Shown here: positions 1 to 15,100 of the stretch, piece by piece
How positions within the stretch are numbered: position 1 is the first letter of the stretch
Layout of the letters: each line of letters begins with the position of its first letter
NCBI RefSeq assembly: GCF_000699445.3
Contig: NC_067197.1
Span: 34,021,809 to 34,085,808 of the forward strand
Source: Schistosoma haematobium
Taxonomy: Eukaryota; Platyhelminthes; Trematoda; Strigeidida; Schistosomatidae
Reading direction: 5' to 3'
DNA length: 64,000 bases
Translations under genes and position numbers: made by a program
The notes under the pieces: generated by a model
The model's input: only the letters and a program-made list of their open reading frames with translations
What the model was told of the DNA's origin: nothing
Databases searched by the model: none

Positions 1-2953
1 CGAATAATTAACAAGGTCAAAATATGACTCAAGTAGAATGAATAGAATGGAATGTCCGAAAGCTAGAATAAGATATATGGGCTTAAAATAATGACTGACA
101 CTACATGGCCACGTGCATACAACCACCACCAGGGAAGTCCTACTCACTGCCTTCTCGCGGCGCGGGTGCTGTTTACGAAATTGAGAGGACAAAAAGCAAA
201 TGTACGGCGCTCTAACTCGGTTTGTGGACACTGAGAGTCCATCTAGAGGACTTAGGAAACCCTGATTCCAAACCAGTGGTGCACTTGGGCTCCAGTATCC
301 TGATGGAACGAATGGCATATGAGCCGATGGTTGGTCACCGGCTACCATGGGACTGCATCTCCTGACGTTGCTTCACTACCTTGTGGATTAGACCTTCAGG
401 TCAAAGACTCGGGATGTGCCCCCTTAAGAAAACCACCTGCATACGGGATGTATCCCAGCCCTCACACACAAATCAAATGATGATTTGTGGCGCATATCTG
501 TTTGGTGCCTCCTTGTACCAATGTTTATATGTTTAAATAAATAAATAGATTGGAAACCACGAAGTGAATTTCGATTCAATTGTCTCCGGGGTCTTGAATT
601 ATGACCAGTTAAGCTAAATCTGTCTCATCGGTTAGAAAGTATTAGTACTACACATAAATAAGATTTTATTTCCTACCAAGCTTGGGAGTTTTGTTATTTC
701 ACTTTTATTGTACGAATTCCCCAATTATTTTCGAATCGTATTGTGTATACCTAATATTTTTTACTACCACTTCGGTATTCACCTTGATAATTTAATCTTT
801 CTGTGTCGTTGTGGTGTGTAAAGTTGGGCCGATTCATATTTGTGCTTGATGTGCTACATTGCTTATGGTTGACTATTTAATGTAGTTATCTTAATGTCGT
901 CAGCTAAATAAATTTTCTCCAAATAACGAAATTCAGACTTTTCTGGTAGGCTACTGATTACGGATGTTACTGATGGCAGATGATGTTATTTGGTTTTATG
1001 GGTCGGAGATAAGGGGGAGTGATGTAAAAGGTATAAATCAGTAAATCACAGTTTACTATCAACATGATTGTGTCGCAACTGTACTCCTTGTAAACACCAA
1101 TACTGTTCATATACTGTAAACAAGTTGTTCAGCTAGAATTTCAAACTATTGTGTTACAGGTTGAAACCTTGTGTGGCATAGCACAGTTTATTAGTATTTT
1201 TTAGTTGTCATAGAACTAGTTTACTCTGAAGTCTAATGTTTTTCTAAAAGATTGTTCTATGTATTACTAGTAGTTTGACTTAGTGAACTTGTAATTTCAT
1301 TGTTTTCAAAATCAAGAGTTACCTGACGTTATAAAAACAAGAAGTAGATGTAGTTATTAAAAATATCCTTGAATTAAAGAATGTATTCCCTTTTTCGGTA
1401 GTTTCTTTCACTGAGCATGTTACTGATCGAATGTAACTCTTTCGATATAGTTTGAATAACTTCTTTGAGCGGTTTACTTGCCGATTTGCTTAGAAAGAAA
1501 ACTGGACGGAGTTCATTTGAGTAGGACTGAACGAACCTTAAATAGGTCGAAGTCCAAATGGTAATATTACTTTATTCCACGATTTCGCCAACTAGCATTT
1601 TGACCTGTAATAAAGTGTATAGACTACAACAAATGTGGTTCTATCCACTCGGCTTAAAATAACCTCCACGATTTCACTGACACCCACCTCATACTGTTGC
1701 AGTGTTTTTGAAATATATATTTTTTCTGGGAAATATTTTAATACTTTGTTTTTTTCGCTGTGTATATATTTGAAAACAATGAAAACTTATACCAAGTTCG
1801 CAAGGTGAATTATTTGATGAGTTGTACATCGTATAAATAAAATAGTTGAATAGTTACTTCTGTGTGCTTCATAATGGACTGAAAATCTACCAATTTTCTA
1901 AGTTTCCAGTGTATTGAATATTCAAATTATTGGGTGGCCAATAGTACAAACTGTGTATTGATTCCAACAATATTCATTTTCTTCCACACTTTTGTTTATA
2001 GATGAGCGGATAACGTGTAAATTAAAACAAGTTCCATTCGCTTAGTTCATTACTCAGACCTTCTGATTGTTTCTCGTATGATATCTTTGAGTGAATGTAA
2101 AATTATGGTGAATTCACTGTCATGGACAGTTAAAAATCAACGAAATTGAATAATTTCATATCATGATTTTAACAATCAAAGTGTGTCGACAAATTTATAC
2201 CCGTTACTGCCGATAGTAAACAAAGTCAAGTAATTTGATATTAATCCAGTTACCCTAGGTCTTGGGGATTAAGTAATTATATATATCTTGGATATTTTTT
2301 GTGGCTTAGTGTTTCGTGAAAACAATTCATCTACTCATTTTGCATATTATCATTAGTGTTTTGTAAGTTGTTTTCATGTTGCTTACTAATAATGATTGTG
2401 TTTGTCTTTGGAATTTCGGATTGGATCAGAATAATGATTGATTTTCTACTTATCTCTGTTACATGTTGGATACCGTGTTATTCCTTTAGATGTTACATGC
2501 TAATGTGATTTTTCTCGATTGTGTTTGTTGGTAAACCTCAGTAGTTCCTCGGAAACTCCCTTAAAAGCTGGTAAACGTCTCAACACACTTTGTCCTTCCG
2601 ACGTTCAATAGAAACTTTCGCGAGGATTCCAGAACACGATTTGTGATGTGTTTTATCCTGCCTAAATAATTACTGATTATGTCACCACACTAAGCTAAAC
2701 ATGTTTTGAGAACATCAAGGTCATCCATAAACCTGAAGATACATGAATTTTCTGTACCTGGACCAACCTTGAAACTAGAGGTTCTTTTGATACTTTCCGA
2801 CTGTTGTTTTGTGTTTGGTGTTCAAGTGTAAGAAAATCTTGTGGAGTGGGTAGCGGTTAGAAAGTCAGTATGAAGTATTAAGTTATTCAGAAATAGGCTT
2901 TGAGATCTAAATGAACTATACATCTTTTCCGTTTTTTCATGATTTTTTAATAG
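1..2953. other. Intron of the ATPase gene with an interspersed repeat at its start
   Basis: No exon could be supported here. Bases 100-545 are a repeat described separately. The rest is AT-rich sequence with stops in all frames. Confidence 0.6.
100..545 (+). repeat. Interspersed repeat with (AAATA)n-type tail, copy 1
   Basis: The sequence CCCTGATTCCAAACC, the block GGTTGGTCACCGGC, and the 3' part GGTGCCTCCTTGTACCAATG followed by a TAAATAAATAAATA tail recur in the same order at 23930-24268. A shared 3' end and short tandem tail suggest a non-LTR element 3' end or a derived SINE. The exact 5' end is not resolved and no coding sequence was recognised. Confidence 0.75.
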
Positions 2954-3160
2954 ACGGGTACTTTAACAGAAGATGGTTTGGATATGTGGGGTATCATTCC
3001 TTATGAAGATGGTTTATTTGGAGATCCGGAATTAGAACCATCAGAGTTGGATAATGGTCCTCTAATGGAATGTTTAGCGACTTGTCACTCATTGACATTG
3101 ATTGAAGGAGTTCTGTGTGGAGATCCTCTGGACTTAAAGATGTTCCAGTCAACTAAATGG
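2954..3160 (+). CDS. ATP13A-like exon a (phosphorylation loop to N domain)
   Basis: The exon follows an AG at 2952-2953, has 69 whole codons and ends before GTAAGG. It opens with [13 protein letters not shown], which directly follows the Asp-Lys of the P-type ATPase signature, so the phosphorylated Asp is in the preceding exon. No exon ending in Asp-Lys before a GT was found in bases 1-2953. Confidence 0.93.
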
Positions 3161-6100
3161 GTAAGGATTGTAGATGGTTCTAGTTTTTTTCTACTCACAA
3201 TTTTTCCTTCTCTGAAACCTAAATGTCGTAGTTACTTTGAGGTCGTTGTAAGATTCGCACATCCTAACATGTGAATTAACCTACTAGATATTTTTGGTAC
3301 AGGCATGAAGGTTCTGATTGTGTGTTCCCGCCGACAGAATGAGGGTTTGAGAAATGATCGACTTTGAACGTAGTTGACTGTGACCCCACCGATGGTTTCA
3401 GCTATCTTTTGTGTGTTTACTACTTATTGAAAACCAGGACGTCATTCAAAATCAGCTTGCCCAGAAAATTCTTGAAGCAGGGAGATTCCACAACCTTGAC
3501 TTGTTAAACATTGTGGTAAATTCACATACAACAGAATGATCCTGAAACTGTATGAGACTGGATTTCCGGATTTTATTTCTGCTAGTTATCAAATATATTT
3601 CGATAAAATACAAATTTAGGTACATTGAAGGGTATTTTCTAAAATATCACAAAAGCTTGTTTAAAGGATGTATGTGTATAGGTCTTCAACAACATGTTTA
3701 TTGACGTAAACAAATTGCTTGTCGATCGCGTTTTCGTTTTGTGTTGTTTTTGTCAGGAACTCATTGAAGAAGCTGCTGATCACTGTAAATTTGAAATGGC
3801 TGTCCCTGCTATCGTACGTCCATCTAGTAAAACCAGTTTGACGGAAAAGACTTCTGAAAAATTCAATGGTGATGTAAGTTATGTTATGTAGTTAGGTTGG
3901 TGTCTTTACACTACCGTTTCTTGTACACTTGATATAAAATGCAGACTGTTCCAACCTGAGAGAGGGTCGACATATGTTCTGATGATAAAATGTGGAGTAG
4001 TGTTGATTTTTGTGCTGGACATAGCAACTGCTCTGGTCCTTGTTGTCCTGTTCTACTGAACTGTCTTGTCGTTTATTATCAGTTAATTGTCGGCTCACAT
4101 CAGTTATTCAGTTTCACGACACGCCATCACCCTGTAGTAAGTTTTTGAAATTGCGCAAAGTCAGACTAAACCAAACTTGTACTCGTGCTAGGAAAATTAA
4201 CCATGAATATTCTTTTTGCAGTTAAGTCCCAAACCATGAAAATAAAGGTTTGAATGTGGAATACTTTTTCGCAACGAGATGATAATGAATTCCTAGGATC
4301 GTTGTTTATGTACACTTTGAATGTTACTGCGAAACAAGATAGCTTAGTGTGTTAGAAATATCATCAGAATAAACTGGATTAATAAAACTCCATGAAAGTC
4401 TGTTGGGGATATGTACAAACTAAGGATTTCAACAGAGGAAAACTGTTAATCGCAATTCGTATGATATAACTTATAGATTAGTAACGGTGCTCAATTATGT
4501 TACATTTTTTGAGGAGGGATGTTGACGATAACTATTTTTCGCTGTCGTCCATTTAACTGATTGTCTTAAAAAGCCACCTACATTGATGTTCCTATATCAG
4601 TAGACATACATGTGGCACTGTAGTGGTCTACAAAGTCAAAATACCGGTGGTTTGTTTTTGGATAATCTACACCGTAGGTAAATGTAGTTTTATCAATTTA
4701 TAGAGATGTACTTGAAAAACACATCTATGGAGACATTGAATGTTGATGGCATCATTCACTATAATTTAAGCTGAATGTTGATTCCCATCGATTGAATCAG
4801 TGTAGTTGTAAGTAAAAGACCAATATGGGGCTTGACTTCTGTAGCGTTGTGGAAGCCTTCACCTCTATTAAGAAAGATTTCCAATCATGTTTTATTTAAC
4901 TATCTTAAGCTCTAAATGAAGGTCAATTGTTGCTACTAAGGTATCTGGTTTGACATAGTTTGCCTAGGTATTCACAAAATGGTCGTTTATACGGTTTCAT
5001 GGTTTAGCTCTTTAATGATCGAACTTATTTTCAAGTAATGTTGTTATGTTTCGGCATCCTAAAACTTGTTGGAATTGGGTATCATGGTCACTACTTGCCC
5101 TTATAGACTTACGGTATGAAATCACCTAAGGTAATGCTAAAACACAGTGAATATCTGAATACAACGCAGGTGATTTTGGTAAACAATATTTATAGTGTTC
5201 GGAAAGCATAGATGGATTATTAGCTTATTCCAATAGATTATAATATTTTTAGAGTTTGAGGTTGCTGCATGTCAGCTGAGTAAATTACGACTTCCTTCTT
5301 TTCTCTGTTCTATAAAAATGCTTTTTATTGAAATTGAAAATCCTGATTTCACACACTTGTAGGATATTCCATATGAAGTGGGTATTTTACGTCAATTTCC
5401 ATTCAGTTCTTCATTACAACGTATGTCTGTGATTACTCGTGCTCTCAATCAAAATCATTTCAATATCTATACTAAAGGTGCACCTGAAACTATTGAATTA
5501 TTGTGCAGATATGATACTAGTAAGTAAGATGTGAATATTGTCAAGAATTTTTTTAAAATGTTAATACAACCGGTCGGTCATATTCAACGTTAAACCTAAC
5601 ACAAACATATATCAACACAATTTCCGACACCATTTTAACACTCTGAGACGAAATGATAAATATGTATACCAAAGTGGCACTAACATTATGTACAGTAAGA
5701 TGATTTGGCGTGTACAGTCTTGTTCAAGAAAGTTTCTTGAATTCGTGTGACAAAAAGTATTTAATCGTTTTAAAACTGAAGATGTAAAATGTATGTTGAC
5801 CTTTGTAAGCGAGTCGAAGTTATTCCATCTAGCATCTTTAACCACTGATTGTGCCGACCAGGTTGTATGCACCTACCAACGTGTCTGAGACCAACAGTCA
5901 ATGACTTCGTGGACTGATCGTAATTCTCGATTTGACAGCCGCTGGTTATACTATCCAACATCTTACATCAAAGTAGGGGGTTGCTGGACAGCTTAAGACT
6001 TGTTATAACTATCTTGGTCGGTTACCGAGTACGTAACTATAGCATCCTTCACTCGGTTGTCGTAAAATAAAAAATTCAGGATTCGAAGACATCTGTAATC

Positions 6101-9100
6101 AAATACTGGTAACCTGTAGACATCCTCTTTGAGTAGCCACGTTTCATAGCCAATAAATGATGCGAAACAAACCAGTGTTCACTATACTCTTTTCTTGTCA
6201 AAGACTGAGCTATCACTCACGCCACAGGTGACACTTGGTGATAAAAGCCAACTGTCTTTTTTATTTCGTTCTCAAATTTCATTAGACACCAACCCACGAA
6301 GATAGATGATATCCTTCGATAAATGAAATCATCGGGACACAATCTACGACTTGACTGTCTGTGATCAGATTGAAAATCGACACAGACCAATGCTGTAGCA
6401 AAATATTTGTATTATACATTTTGAAACCATTACTGAACTGAATGGAATATTTGTTTGTTCAGCAGTGTTTCTTTCAGTCAAAAATTCTAGTTCTGCACAA
6501 GCATAGTCATACATTTTGCATATGAAATATTCACATTCTGATTGACGTCTTACAAGATCGATGTATACACATTTGTCGGTTGGTTGTTTGCAACTCTCGG
6601 TCCAAAATAGTATATTAGATTTGTTTAGTTAAAATGCTCGTAGTTGGATCTGGGTCGTGCGGTCGCATGCCATCTATTGTTCACTGTTTTAGGTATGATC
6701 AGGACCGGTGTTTTGCTCGGTGTAGTGACTTGTCGGTATGCTTCCGGATGCTTTTAAACGGGTGTCGAGAGTGGACGGCATCTCTACTTTGAGTGCTCAA
6801 AGCAGGCCTATAAGCCTGAAAATCCCTGCCTGGAATAATGAAATAGGGCTTCGTTTCTGTTCGAATGAAGCATACACCTAGCTTCGTTCTGGACTGAATG
6901 TACTCTGGCTTAGTGCTATTTACTTTAGGCTTCAGCGGTTATTGATTTGAATGAATTTAAAATTTTAATTTAATTTTGGTAAATGGTATTTGAAATAAAT
7001 GCATACTTCAGAGTTTTCTTTCCAAGAAAAAATATAGGTACATAGTTCTGTTTACCACATTATCTTGTACTAAAATAACTTTATTTCTCTCCAATGACCT
7101 CCGTTTTGCCTGATTAAAATATTTTTCTTTTCTTAATTAAACCTATTTGAGTCCGGAATTCTTTCATTCTATAGAAAAGTTTATTATGTGTTTTTATCAA
7201 TATAGTGTTGTCAATATCTTTTGAAATTCTGAAGTTTCTTTACTATATTTTTGCGTTTATTCTAGGCCTTGTCCTTTTGTTGTTATTGCTATTACTATTT
7301 CAACTAGCATAGCTACTGTGTTGATTTTCTTTGTTTCTTAGATTATTTTATTAGAAGAGTTTCAATATTCTCTACACTTAGTGTGTTGTTTATAAGTTTT
7401 AGCCGAGATTAAAGTATAGGGAACAGATTAAAACAACAGTGAAGAATATAAAACAATAATATTACAAATTGTAAACGAATCTTACATAGTTATTGAGTTT
7501 ATTGAATTCCTTTACATGTTAATATGCCTGTTAATTGAAAAGCAACGATATAAAAACTCGTCCTTATAAACACAAATTATTCGTTTTCTCTAAATCCTCA
7601 TAGGGAACTAAAAAGACTAATGAGTCCTTTCTTCGATGTTGGTCAAGATTTTTATCACAAACTTGTATTAGCTATAATGCAACAATTTTCTGTATAAGGT
7701 ATTGTCTGATTAGTTCGTCCATAAAATATGATGCCACCGGGTTAGAATTTAGTTCAGAATTAATAACTTTGGGCTAAAATTTAAGGGTAGCGTCGATTTG
7801 TTTTTTACGCACAGTTTACGGAAAGAAACTTGGACAATTAATACGTTCAACACTCATTTTTCTTTACTGTGGCAAAAGTATTTCTACCATTTGTGATATG
7901 TGAATTTCACTTAAAGCCTGACAGTTGCATTCTCGATTGTGATTCAGTTGTTTCTATACTTTACTTTTATTATAAGTACAAATATCTCTTTATATTGTCA
8001 TTTTTCGTAAATGTACAGTCATTAGCGAAACACTGGAACTAAAATAAAATGTTAACTAGAACCAAAACATTCAAAGTTTTCTCTCTTCATCGAACAAATA
8101 TCTGATTTACACAGGCGTTTATTGGTAACTTCAATTCTCTGTTAATCCTTATATTAAAACACAGTGTTTTATTCAAATAAATGTCAATGTGTTCAACTGA
8201 TGTTGCTTTTAGATTACTCCCTGATAAAGTTGTATATCAGTTGTGTTTGTTAAGGAACTTCAGTTATTGTTTTCTTCTGTTCTTTAGTTCCTAGAGATTT
8301 CCATTCTACTCTGTTGGAATACACACGTGAAGGTTATCGAGTTTTAGCGTTAGCTTGGAAACCATTGAAAGCAACCTATACAAAAGTTTTACACGTATCT
8401 AGGGAGCGCGTTGAACAGAATTTACGATTTCTTGGTCTACTGATCATGGAGAACCGTTTGAAACCGGAAACAACTCAAGTGATTGAAACTTTAAGATATG
8501 CCAATATTCGACCTGTGATGGTAACTGGTATGTTTCTTTCTCATTGGTGTGATTGTTTTCAATGTGATTTCTCTTGAAAGCGATTTTTTAGATTATTTTC
8601 TCTAACAGTTATTAACGTCAGTCTACATAGATATACGTTGAACCTGAACTTGGAATATTCTAAATCTGTATAAATGTACTGTTGACCTTCAAAGTATATT
8701 ATTATTATTATTATCATCATTTTGTATCTGAATTTTAACCTTTGTATATCGAATTAGTCTGTCACGGTCAAACTAATAAGCTACATGCTTGAGTCTGTTA
8801 TCTATCTAAGCTCATATTTAGTGAACAGTGTCTCTCTAATGTGGTGCTTTTTTCATTGTCTTATTTCCAAGAATCCCAGTTAACCACGATATCAGTATGG
8901 TGGAAAATTGTAATGAATATTAAATTGAAATAGTTTACATGATTTTCTTTCAATTTTTGTGACTCAATGAAATTCCATAAATTAATAATTCTTGTCAATT
9001 ATAATTTACGTTTGTTAGTAATATGAATTGACAAAATGCGTTGTTGCTCATCATTCAACCTTCTTACTTAGGTGATAATATGTTGACTGCATTGTCAGTA

Positions 9101-12100
9101 GCTCGAGATTGCGAGATGATCGATGAACTGGATCGTATTATTCTTGTGTCTGCAAAACCACCACCATTTCCTCGTCATGTTCAGTCATCTAGTCCGAATG
9201 ATTCTGTAGCTTGTTCTACCAAAGTTGATCTACCCAGTGATCAACCACACAGTCATACTTCTTCAAATCATGTTAGTTTACCACTTGTTTCGTTGACACA
9301 ATCACAAGGAACAAGAAACAACAATAGACCACGTACACACTCAAGTTTTAATGCAGCAAATTCTTTATTTGAGGAAAACTTCTTCAATCAACAATACGAT
9401 TCATTAGTTGAATTTCATTATGCTGAAGATTTACACAAACCAGTCACTGAAGTGACAGCTACAACTGAAACAAGAACAACGAGAAAGTCTCATAGATCTC
9501 AACCTGTTAATAATACTTCGACTGAAACTGATGTTGATCCGCGCACATTCTCTGTAAGGAGTGGTAGGAAATCTCGAAAATTGATGCATCGCTTATGTGA
9601 AGATGTCCCATGTGTGTAAGTTCATATGAATTCATTTGTGAAAATCTCCTACTAAACCAATATTTATTTTTTCCGTTATGTAAATGTAATCGCTTTCATC
9701 TAGACTGTTTAGAAAACCCTCTAGGAAGCACGTCATCAGTGATCATTCTACTATGTATATCTTACCTATATATCCGCTTTATAATTGCCTCTTCATTAAC
9801 ATAGCCCTTGAACCATTTGCGTGGTATTTTTCTATCTTTCTATAGACCTATATATATTTACCAAACAACTACAAATTCGAATGTACAGCCTAAGTAAATG
9901 TTATTACTTTTGTTGACCAACATTGACTACCAGATCTTATCTCTACCTTACTTGTACCTTGAAATCTCTGAACTTCAAGTTGCATGCTAACAACTCAGCA
10001 CCTGGATTATTCATGAATAACATCTTGAATCAGTTGGGATGTTCTACATTTTGATCTCTATTTAGTTTTTTGACTATTTGTATGGAGTACGTAGTCAACC
10101 ATACGATTACTCACCTTCCTGTTTCAAGCCATATTTCGATATTTAAGTTCTCTGCATTGTACAATTGTGCGTTCACAGATACTGTTAAAAGTTAGTTGAC
10201 AAACAGGGCAGTTCGCAAGTAACGATCATAATTCAATCACTAATTTCAGAAGTGTTCACTCAACCTTGAATTAAACTGGATCGTGTGACATCTGAAAACC
10301 CTGCATATGTTTCTACAACATAGTAGATAAGGATTTATGGTTTAGATGTTGCTGAAATTACTAGAAGTTGGGTGATCTGAAGTCATTGTAGGCATTGCGC
10401 AGATTTCCGTTCACCATTGTATGACAGTTCGAAATTATGTAACTAGATGCGAGACCTCATGATATAAACATCCTGACTATTGAGTACTATAAATCTGCAT
10501 GAATGATGTCTCCTATGGAACGATGGATTCGTGATTAATAGATTCCTGTTTGACCTATTTGGTGGCCAGTTCTAATTCCGTTGCACATAACTTCGTTGAC
10601 GTTTGCCACAAACTGTATGGATTGAAGCTGAGTATGTCAATCATTATTCGACTAACCAACTACTTGGATTACGTTTACTGAAGATATGTAAACCGAACTA
10701 ATAATTCGTCGAATAACGTTCCCCTAGTGTTCTGATGTGACCGCAGTGATCTGAAGCTATTCACAACTCAAATGTCTCACTATCCATTAATTGTGTTTTT
10801 TTTTGAAGAATACTTTTAAATCTATTAAATTCCACGATTATTATTTGTGTGTATTTGTTTGTTTTAATTTGATTTTCGCTCAGTTCACGGGGATGTGAAC
10901 AGCATTCCTCACCGTCTTCAAGTCCACTGACAGATATAACTGCGGTGCCTAATGTTTCAGTGAATGGTCACCCTCGTGCTTCTTTATCCGATCATCAACA
11001 ACATCACCACTATGAAGGAAGAAAGAGTGGATGTTATTCGAAAGATGATTTGCATTCAGTATCAAATCGTCGTTTGAATCCCACTCATTCTGTATCTATA
11101 CGGATGCTCGATCGACCTGATTTCCACCTAGCTATGTCTGGCAAAACGTGGGCTATCATACGAGAATATTATCCCTGGCTTATACCAAAGGTGAGTAATA
11201 ATGGGATTATCAATGTATATCGAAGGTGATTTTAAAATGGACATAGTCTTTCGACTAATTCACTGAGGTGAACTCGTAGTGCTTAATGATCGTTAGTTAG
11301 GTGTTAAGTTCAAACCTCCTATCATTTGTGTAGAGAAATGTATTATTCACACAGCAGACGTGTTTTATGTAACTAAAGTATTATGTGGATTGATATGCAG
11401 AGATATCAAAATAATGTATGACGTATATACATGTTCAGCTTTGTGTACTTGTCGCTAGACAATGTTTAGACTTTTACTGTTTGAAATACTTCATCATTGT
11501 AACAGGCTTGAGTGCTTAGTCTTTAATTTTGTGTACTTTCTTATGCAAAATACACTCAATGTACAACCAAAACAGTGTGATAACAAAGTGCATTGGCACA
11601 AACAAGTTTTGTGTTGTTTTACTGAAATGGAAAACACACCCAATTTTCAATTTGATATCCACAGATCTTACAGTGTGTACATAGTTGGATTTGCGTCAAT
11701 GTTATACACAGTATTTTTTCAACAGTACTAACTCAGTAATTAGCATACGTTTATGGCGTGTTGACGTTTTGTTAACGCATCTAAAAGTAATTGTCCACTT
11801 GATGTTTGGTGGTTGGAGGTAGTCGATAAGAAAGTTTTGACCTGGGTTTCTTGCTAACACTTGTCTGCGAGGTGCACCTGAGAGTACTGGTTCCCTATGT
11901 AGGATTCGGATCGTCATGGATGGAATTTGGTCAACATTAAAAGGACTAGACAGACACGATATCGGTAACTAATCAATTATCAGCTAATTGTAATCTGTCC
12001 ACTTGTAGTTATGAAACTACGGTATTTTTCACGGAAATTTGGGTCGGCGAAACGTCGTTGTATTTGATTAGTCTCACGATTTTCAGATCTATTTCATTTG

Positions 12101-15100
12101 TTCTAAACTGATCAGACCTCACCATGTCTCTCTGAATGATGATCTGGACTACCGAATGTTTGGTAAGGACAGCACAAGAAGTGAAATGATAGTCTTTTAC
12201 TACACTTTTCTGTATACCTTTTCCTGTTTCTTTCGTGATTTATCCACCTTGCAATATATTTTTAGTTTCGAAGCGTGAATATTTCAATGTTAATAGCACT
12301 GTTGTGTTTAGATTTGTTTCTAATTGTTTTCTGTCTTTTTTTCTTTCTGTGTGTGCGTTTCTCAGCTTGTAGTGAAGGGTACTGTGTTTGCTCGTTTTCG
12401 TCCGGAACAAAAAGCTCAACTGATCGAATCACTTCAATCAGTTGGTTATTTTGTTTCAATGTGTGGTGATGGCGCTAACGATTGTGGTGCATTGAAAGTA
12501 GCACATGCTGGAATTGCATTAAGCGAAGCTGAAGCCAGTGTTGCTAGTCCTTTCACATCGAAGCAACAAAATATTAGCTGTGTGCCTACACTTATTCGTG
12601 AAGGTCGTTGCGCGTTGGCTACTAGTTTTGGTGCATTTAAATTTATGGTCGGTTATTCAATGATTCAATTTTACTCTGTTGTACTTTTATATTATGTAAG
12701 TTTGGTTTTGGTATTCCTTTTTACCTTCTACTGTTTAAACGCATAAAACGAAGAATATTCCTTTTTTTAATGAATGTTAGTCTGGTTCAACCATTGTTAT
12801 TGGTATATAATATATATTACTGTTTTCTAATCCGCTTATGTGATTCCACGTCAAATACTTTTGTGTAGTAATTGCAATTACTTTCTAGTCAAGCGTGTTT
12901 CTTCGTGGTAGAAATAGTAGAATTTTTATGGCATTAGTCAGAGTGAATTGGACAATTATACAATGGAAGGAGTGGATACATAAAAGTTGCAAAACAAAAT
13001 GTGTTTTTTCCTGGTAAAATCACATTATTAAGAGAAGTAAATAATAGGAAGAGCTCTATTATGTATTCCAGTTTCCTGCATTGATTATAATATGGAAGTA
13101 TTTAAACTGAAACTCTACACACTTGATCTATGTTTAAAATCTCTATTTATTTATTTATTTCCATAACCACATTTGAGCATTATTTTCGTAGTTATAAATG
13201 AGCCAACAGATGATTGTTCATTTTCATTGATTATCTGCTTTGCTTCGATCATTACGTCAATATCACCATACTGTTTTGGCTGGAATGAAGTTTAGTCAGT
13301 AAATATGTGACTATACTGGGTAAATCGTTGATTGCTTACTAGGTGAATTCAGGTTGCCAGTTGTATATTGATTTGTTTTACACGTATTATATTGATTGGT
13401 ATGTGAGTGACCTGCTGAAGTTATTCCTTCCAGTCGTATACGACTTGTAATTATGTTTTAAGTAGGAGCGATTTCATGACTTAGTGAATTAGTTCTATTT
13501 GTTAGTTACTGGTATTTGGTTTTCAGACATCATGTTGTTAGATTAATTAATGCCAAGTAGAACTTTGACAGTTCTTATATCATAAATCCTTATCTACTGT
13601 TCTCGTGTTTTTACTTGTGTTGTGCGATTCACGGTTTCCTTGTAGTCGATATCGGTCTATCTCCAAAGATCATTTGTATGCAAAAGACTCAATCTATTTT
13701 GTATATATTTATAGTAGTAATCGCACTAAACAGTTTATGTAATGTTTGTGTAAGAGACGGTGATGCTACCAGGGTTCTTAATTTAACGTGATTGAGTAGG
13801 ATTCGGGCGAGCTATTAATTGCTTGTAAGCCAAATGCTCTAAACGATAAAGTGCTATCTACACATCACTGGAATTCAAAAAAGTGTGAGTGCTGGTGTAA
13901 GATCAATTGTTCTTATCTGGGAGTTGAATCAACGGTTGTTTTGAATACAATCGTAGTAGTAATAATAGCATTGATAGTGCTTACTGGGGAGAGTTCTCAA
14001 CCATCAGTCAGATTCATTCGTTTTGTTATCTGTTGATTGCTTCGTGAACACATTTCGAATCCGTTTGACGAATTCAAATAGATTGACGCTGATGGCAAAC
14101 AGCAAGAATACTTGGGTTTCATTGCTGTATGATTATACACTTCCCTTCCAACTCAGTATTTGACTGGTACATACCATGATTAATGTGTTGAATGGATTCA
14201 TCAACCATGTGCCTGAATTATACCTAAATATACCTTGTATTTTATTATTATTATTATCATCATCAGCTTTATTCAATGTTATATTTTTGGTACAATATAG
14301 AATTCTCAGCGCAAAGTATTTCAACAAGTTTCCGTTTCTTTCTTCTTGGTCGGTCCTGGCGATAAATATTGAGTGATCGCCAGTTAGATGTTAGCAGTTC
14401 AATAAATGAACATCTGAATAATGTACATTCTTTTCGTTGTATATTGCCAGCAACCACATTGTCTCTTATTGTGTTTTTTGTAACTTTGACAACGAAAGGT
14501 TGTACACTTTTCAGAAACGCAGCAGAATAGGTTATGCGATTAATAAACATAATGATATATTAAAACAAACAAAAATAGATAACTTGTTGAAATATCTAGA
14601 TGACAGGAACAGGTAGCCCAGATGCTCAAGCAGGCCGCCCTTTATTTGCATATTTATACTCATTTCAGATTGTAAATCAAGACAAATAATTTAAGTAGGT
14701 ATTAATAGTGTTCATTAGAATATTCACTCCTTTAGACGAATTATAATTGTAGACGTATTGTTTCATAAATCGAAAAATAATGTAATTTGTAGACGAAGCA
14801 AAATAATAAATTCCGATTACAAATTAAGCACTTGTTTTCTTTGATCATTTTGTTGTGGTTGGTAGTTGTAGTGGTACTTCTCTTACATTTTTTTGGTTTT
14901 TTTTCCATCTTTCTCACTAGATTGGCAGTAATATTTCTGACCTGCAATATACGTTTATCGACTTTTTTCTCATTACCACTTTGGGTCTCACGTGTAAGTT
15001 GAGAAAGTATTTATTTATACACTGAATAGTGTACGTCGGTGTTCTGGTATTCATTCTGTCTGGGTTGATAGATATCTTTAATTCGGATGTCGGAAGTTTC

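Noticed and set aside
2978..3274. Reading the first ATPase exon as a separate 98-residue ORF
   Set aside because: The frame beyond 3160 runs through a GTAAGG donor into intron sequence; only the part up to 3160 is conserved.
5612..6400. Possible repeat (minus frames around 5612-5961)
   Set aside because: It looks less AT-rich than its surroundings, but no second copy is in the window and no domain is readable.
11702..11940. Minus-strand frame with [17 protein letters not shown]
   Set aside because: It might belong to a dispersed repeat, but nothing else in the window matches and no protein family was recognised.
13343..13398. Candidate for the missing ATPase transmembrane exon ([18 protein letters not shown])
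   Set aside because: It resembles the expected QFLYIDL segment and has AG and GT borders, but it ends in phase 2, while the next exon needs phase 1, and it lacks one core residue.
13851..14036. 61-codon frame with a hydrophobic run ([12 protein letters not shown])
   Set aside because: It does not fit any missing helix of the ATPase in sequence or phase.
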